32,109 nucleotides of DNA from an uncultured Oscillospiraceae bacterium (GTDB taxonomy: Bacteria > Bacillota > Clostridia > Oscillospirales > Oscillospiraceae), in contig CANRFT010000027.1 of the NCBI GenBank assembly GCA_947629955.1, forward strand, positions 1-32,109, read 5' to 3'. A program made the position numbers and the translations under genes. Shown piece after piece: positions 30,332 to 32,109 of the stretch; within the stretch, counting starts at the first letter, position 1; every line of letters starts with the position of its first letter. The notes beneath the pieces are model-generated. The model was not told the origin of the DNA and made no database searches. It saw nothing but the letters and a program-made list of their open reading frames with translations.

Positions 30332-30778
30332 TCAGACAATATCTCGCACTCTCACAGTCAGGCCATTCATAGATACCCTCATGTTCCCGACCAGATAATA
30401 GTCAAACCCGTCATACTCCACGCGGGTCAAAGTCCAGTAAGGGCCATCGTGATATTCATCGGTCACAAGAGCCTCAATGCGGCTCCCGCAACAGTAGTAA
30501 TGACCACCGACCGTCTCATACTTGCCGAGCTCATTTCTATGAAGGTTACTGACCTCCAGGACAGGGCTGTTCAAGTAGGAGATCACATCGTCCACGTCAG
30601 CCAGCTTTTCCATTGCCAGCCGCAGTTCATCTCTTAGCAAAACCTGCTCTGGATCAGAGAGGTCTACGTCAAGTCCGCTCAGGTCTTCATTGTCATTGTA
30701 GGTAGACAGTTTGAGAAGCCGCCGAATACTTAGGTTCAGCTTGTTTGTTTCCTCGTATACCCTCTGCAAGGTTAGCAT
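30332..30778 (-). CDS. DUF5348-like protein
   Basis: A 148-residue protein. The N-terminal part (1 to about 85) is helical and charged. The C-terminal part (YETVGGHYYCCGSRIEAL in part, WTLTRVEYDGFDYYLVG, GLTVRVRDIV) fits the DUF5348 family, small proteins common on clostridial plasmids and integrative elements. Function is unknown. It lies 18 bases after the small recombinase-like gene and is probably co-transcribed with the serine recombinase. Its association with mobile DNA suggests a role in element maintenance or conjugation, which is inference. Confidence 0.72.
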   Translation of the reverse strand: MLTLQRVYEETNKLNLSIRRLLKLSTYNDNEDLSGLDVDLSDPEQVLLRDELRLAMEKLADVDDVISYLNSPVLEVSNLHRNELGKYETVGGHYYCCGSRIEALVTDEYHDGPYWTLTRVEYDGFDYYLVGNMRVSMNGLTVRVRDIV

Positions 30779-30796
30779 AACTACCGCCTTTCTTGT

Positions 30797-31201
30797 TCAT
30801 TCCCGCTCTGAAGCTGTGATGCCGCTGTAACACGTTGCTAAGCCCCCATAAAGCCGTTTGGCTGCCAAGAGGCAAGCCTCAATCCCATCCGCGCTTTCAG
30901 AAACAAAGAGCAGCTTTTTTTCGCGCATTTTGAGAGCTTCCCAAAACTCCAAGCAGGTAAGGGAATCACGGCTGACACGGGCAGGGTTAAAGACGAGAAC
31001 AGCATCGAAAAGGTCCGAGTCAGCCAGCTGAAGGATCGCATCGAGGGAAGACGTATTGGCCAAACCTGAGATTCCACAGTCCTCTATTACAGCGGTAACT
31101 TTATGGCCCCCGTCAGCGGCGTATTCCTTTAGCCGTTGTGCCTGGATTTGGAGAGCCAACTGTTCCTTTCTGTCAACTCGGGCATAAATACATACATTCA
31201 T
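30797..31201 (-). CDS. Stand-alone resolvase-fold protein lacking the catalytic serine
   Basis: A 134-residue protein with the N-terminal resolvase fold: VCIYARVDRKEQLALQIQ, AADGGHKVTAVIEDCGISG and VFNPARVSRDSLTCLEFW. In active serine recombinases the first motif is YARVSxxEQ with the nucleophile Ser; here it is Asp10 (YARVD). The arginine usually following SG....R is also absent (NTSSLDAIL). It has no recombinase or zinc-ribbon domain. It is therefore probably inactive in strand cleavage and may regulate or partner the large recombinase just upstream. The start follows GGGGAA. Confidence 0.8.
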   Translation of the reverse strand: MNVCIYARVDRKEQLALQIQAQRLKEYAADGGHKVTAVIEDCGISGLANTSSLDAILQLADSDLFDAVLVFNPARVSRDSLTCLEFWEALKMREKKLLFVSESADGIEACLLAAKRLYGGLATCYSGITASERE

Positions 31202-31215
31202 TGTTCATTCCCCTA

Positions 31216-32109
31216 TTATAATTCATTTTGCGCTGAGGCTCCATGAACCTGACCAAGCGTGCTTGCAATATCATCGAGGTAGTTCAGCGATATTTCCACC
31301 CTGCCGTCCTGCCAAATCGTTATACGGTCAAGCAGGTCGGCAGCGATCTCCGTTGTCAGCTTGTCCAGTTCAGCATACCCCTGATACTTTGCAACAAAGT
31401 CAGGGCTGGGAGTACTGATTTCCAACACCTTTGATTTTGCTTCAGCTTCCGACCGACGGAGGGCGTCACGTTGGTCCAAGATGACGGCTTTGCGCTGTGC
31501 GTAGGTATCCCGCGATATAGTTCCCGCGATAAATTCCTCATACAGCTTTTGAGTCTGCTCCGCTGCTTGGGCCAGCTGCTCATGGATCTGTCTGAGTTCC
31601 TGTTGAAGCGAACGGGCCGTGTTCTCCTGCTCGGCACGAAAACGATCAGCGATATGCTTCAGCTCTATCGCGTATCTGGCCTGCGCCCGGATCGCCTCGA
31701 CCACCATCTCCATGAGATCCTTCTCAAAGATCTTCTCCTGGCAGCAGGTCAGGCCGGGAACCGTCCGAGGTTTGCCGCAGCGGTAATACTTATTCTTAGA
31801 ACCGCGACGGACGATTGCATAGTGGCAGACGCCGCAGTAAACCTTTCTGCTCAGGGGATTGTCGATTCTTCTTTGACAAATCTGCTTATATCCACCTCCA
31901 AGCTGTTCCTGAGCCATCTGAAACAGATTTTTCGATACCAGCGGTTCATGGCAGTCATCTACCACGATCCAGTCCTCCAGCCTCGCGGTCAAAGTCCGCC
32001 TGACGCCGATCTGCCTGCGGGTCCGTTTCCCAAAAACATTGCTCCCAATGTACTGGCGGTCACGCAGGATATAATACACGTTATTTTTCGACCAGTATTC
32101 ATTGGACCA
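31216..32109 (-). CDS. Large serine recombinase (partial, runs off the right edge)
   Basis: The last 297 residues of a large serine recombinase; the reading frame stays open to base 32109, so the N-terminal catalytic domain is outside. Visible are the recombinase domain (VYYILRDRQYIGSNVFGK, VDDCHEPLVSKNLF), the zinc ribbon (YCGVCHYAIVRR, then CGKPRTVPGLTCCQEKIFEK), and a long coiled coil (about residues 150-245 of the fragment) typical of the integration-direction switch. Such enzymes integrate and excise phages and transposons at attP/attB sites. It is followed 14 bases later by the small resolvase-like gene. Confidence 0.9.
   Translation of the reverse strand, partial: WSNEYWSKNNVYYILRDRQYIGSNVFGKRTRRQIGVRRTLTARLEDWIVVDDCHEPLVSKNLFQMAQEQLGGGYKQICQRRIDNPLSRKVYCGVCHYAIVRRGSKNKYYRCGKPRTVPGLTCCQEKIFEKDLMEMVVEAIRAQARYAIELKHIADRFRAEQENTARSLQQELRQIHEQLAQAAEQTQKLYEEFIAGTISRDTYAQRKAVILDQRDALRRSEAEAKSKVLEISTPSPDFVAKYQGYAELDKLTTEIAADLLDRITIWQDGRVEISLNYLDDIASTLGQVHGASAQNEL

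Larger units (their letters stand above)
30238..32109. mobile_element. End of a serine-recombinase mobile element
   Basis: Three minus-strand genes (large serine recombinase, small recombinase-like protein, DUF5348 protein) with lower GC than the chromosome. The boundary is placed where the integrase reading breaks (about 30237-30240). Bases 30240-30331 hold no gene but have a near-repeat of the type GTCrAATyrTGG. The other end is outside the window, so extent and cargo are unknown. Confidence 0.6.

Overview
The window looks like chromosomal DNA of an anaerobic, spore-forming, GC-rich member of the Clostridia (Oscillospiraceae/Flavonifractor-like). The basis is very GC-rich coding DNA with AGGAGG-type ribosome binding sites, spoIIR, an IreB homologue, the Asp23/DAK2 pair, SLH-domain surface proteins, and sigma-F/sigma-G-like promoters beside textbook sigma-A promoters. 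The genus is inferred from gene content and not proven.

Layout. 1-5000: an Asp23/FakA-like operon (minus) diverges from two tiny membrane proteins; then a minus-strand operon of an Lrp/AsnC regulator, a class I aminotransferase, ThrH and a DUF1015 protein. 5100-8370: a polysaccharide deacetylase, an AT-richer GNAT acetyltransferase, a PTS IIC-like permease and a membrane-anchored XRE regulator. 8600-17690: cytidine deaminase, then a compact operon with all seven shikimate-pathway enzymes (aroF, aroB, aroA, aroC, aroK, aroQ, aroE), the bifunctional phenylalanine enzyme pheA, one unknown protein, and ispE. 17700-21800: spoIIR, a CmpB-like membrane protein, a second XRE membrane regulator, aspartate carbamoyltransferase with a PyrI-like zinc tail, and a polytopic membrane protein. 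21850-28860: a surface LRR-SLH protein behind a MITE-like element, a ZIP transporter, homoserine acetyltransferase, a small conserved protein, an SH3-NlpC/P60 hydrolase, IreB, and a transglutaminase-like lipoprotein. 28930-32109: a tRNA-Ala(CGC) locus broken up by a 320-bp tandem repeat that carries tRNA 5' halves, a truncated tyrosine integrase, and the end of a serine-recombinase element that appears to have cut that integrase.

Themes worth attention. (1) Two different tRNA-Ala 5' halves are joined to the same foreign sequence exactly after tRNA position 38. The 320-bp unit is present twice with one difference, followed by the only intact tRNA copy. (2) In three places the promoter of a downstream gene overlaps the left arm of the upstream gene's terminator hairpin (PTS IIC with sigma A, spoIIR with sigma F, CmpB-like gene with sigma G), so read-through RNA would fold and stop while RNA started locally would escape. 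(3) The two XRE membrane regulators have near-identical 23-bp palindromes upstream, and each is divergent from a pyrimidine gene (cdd, pyrB).
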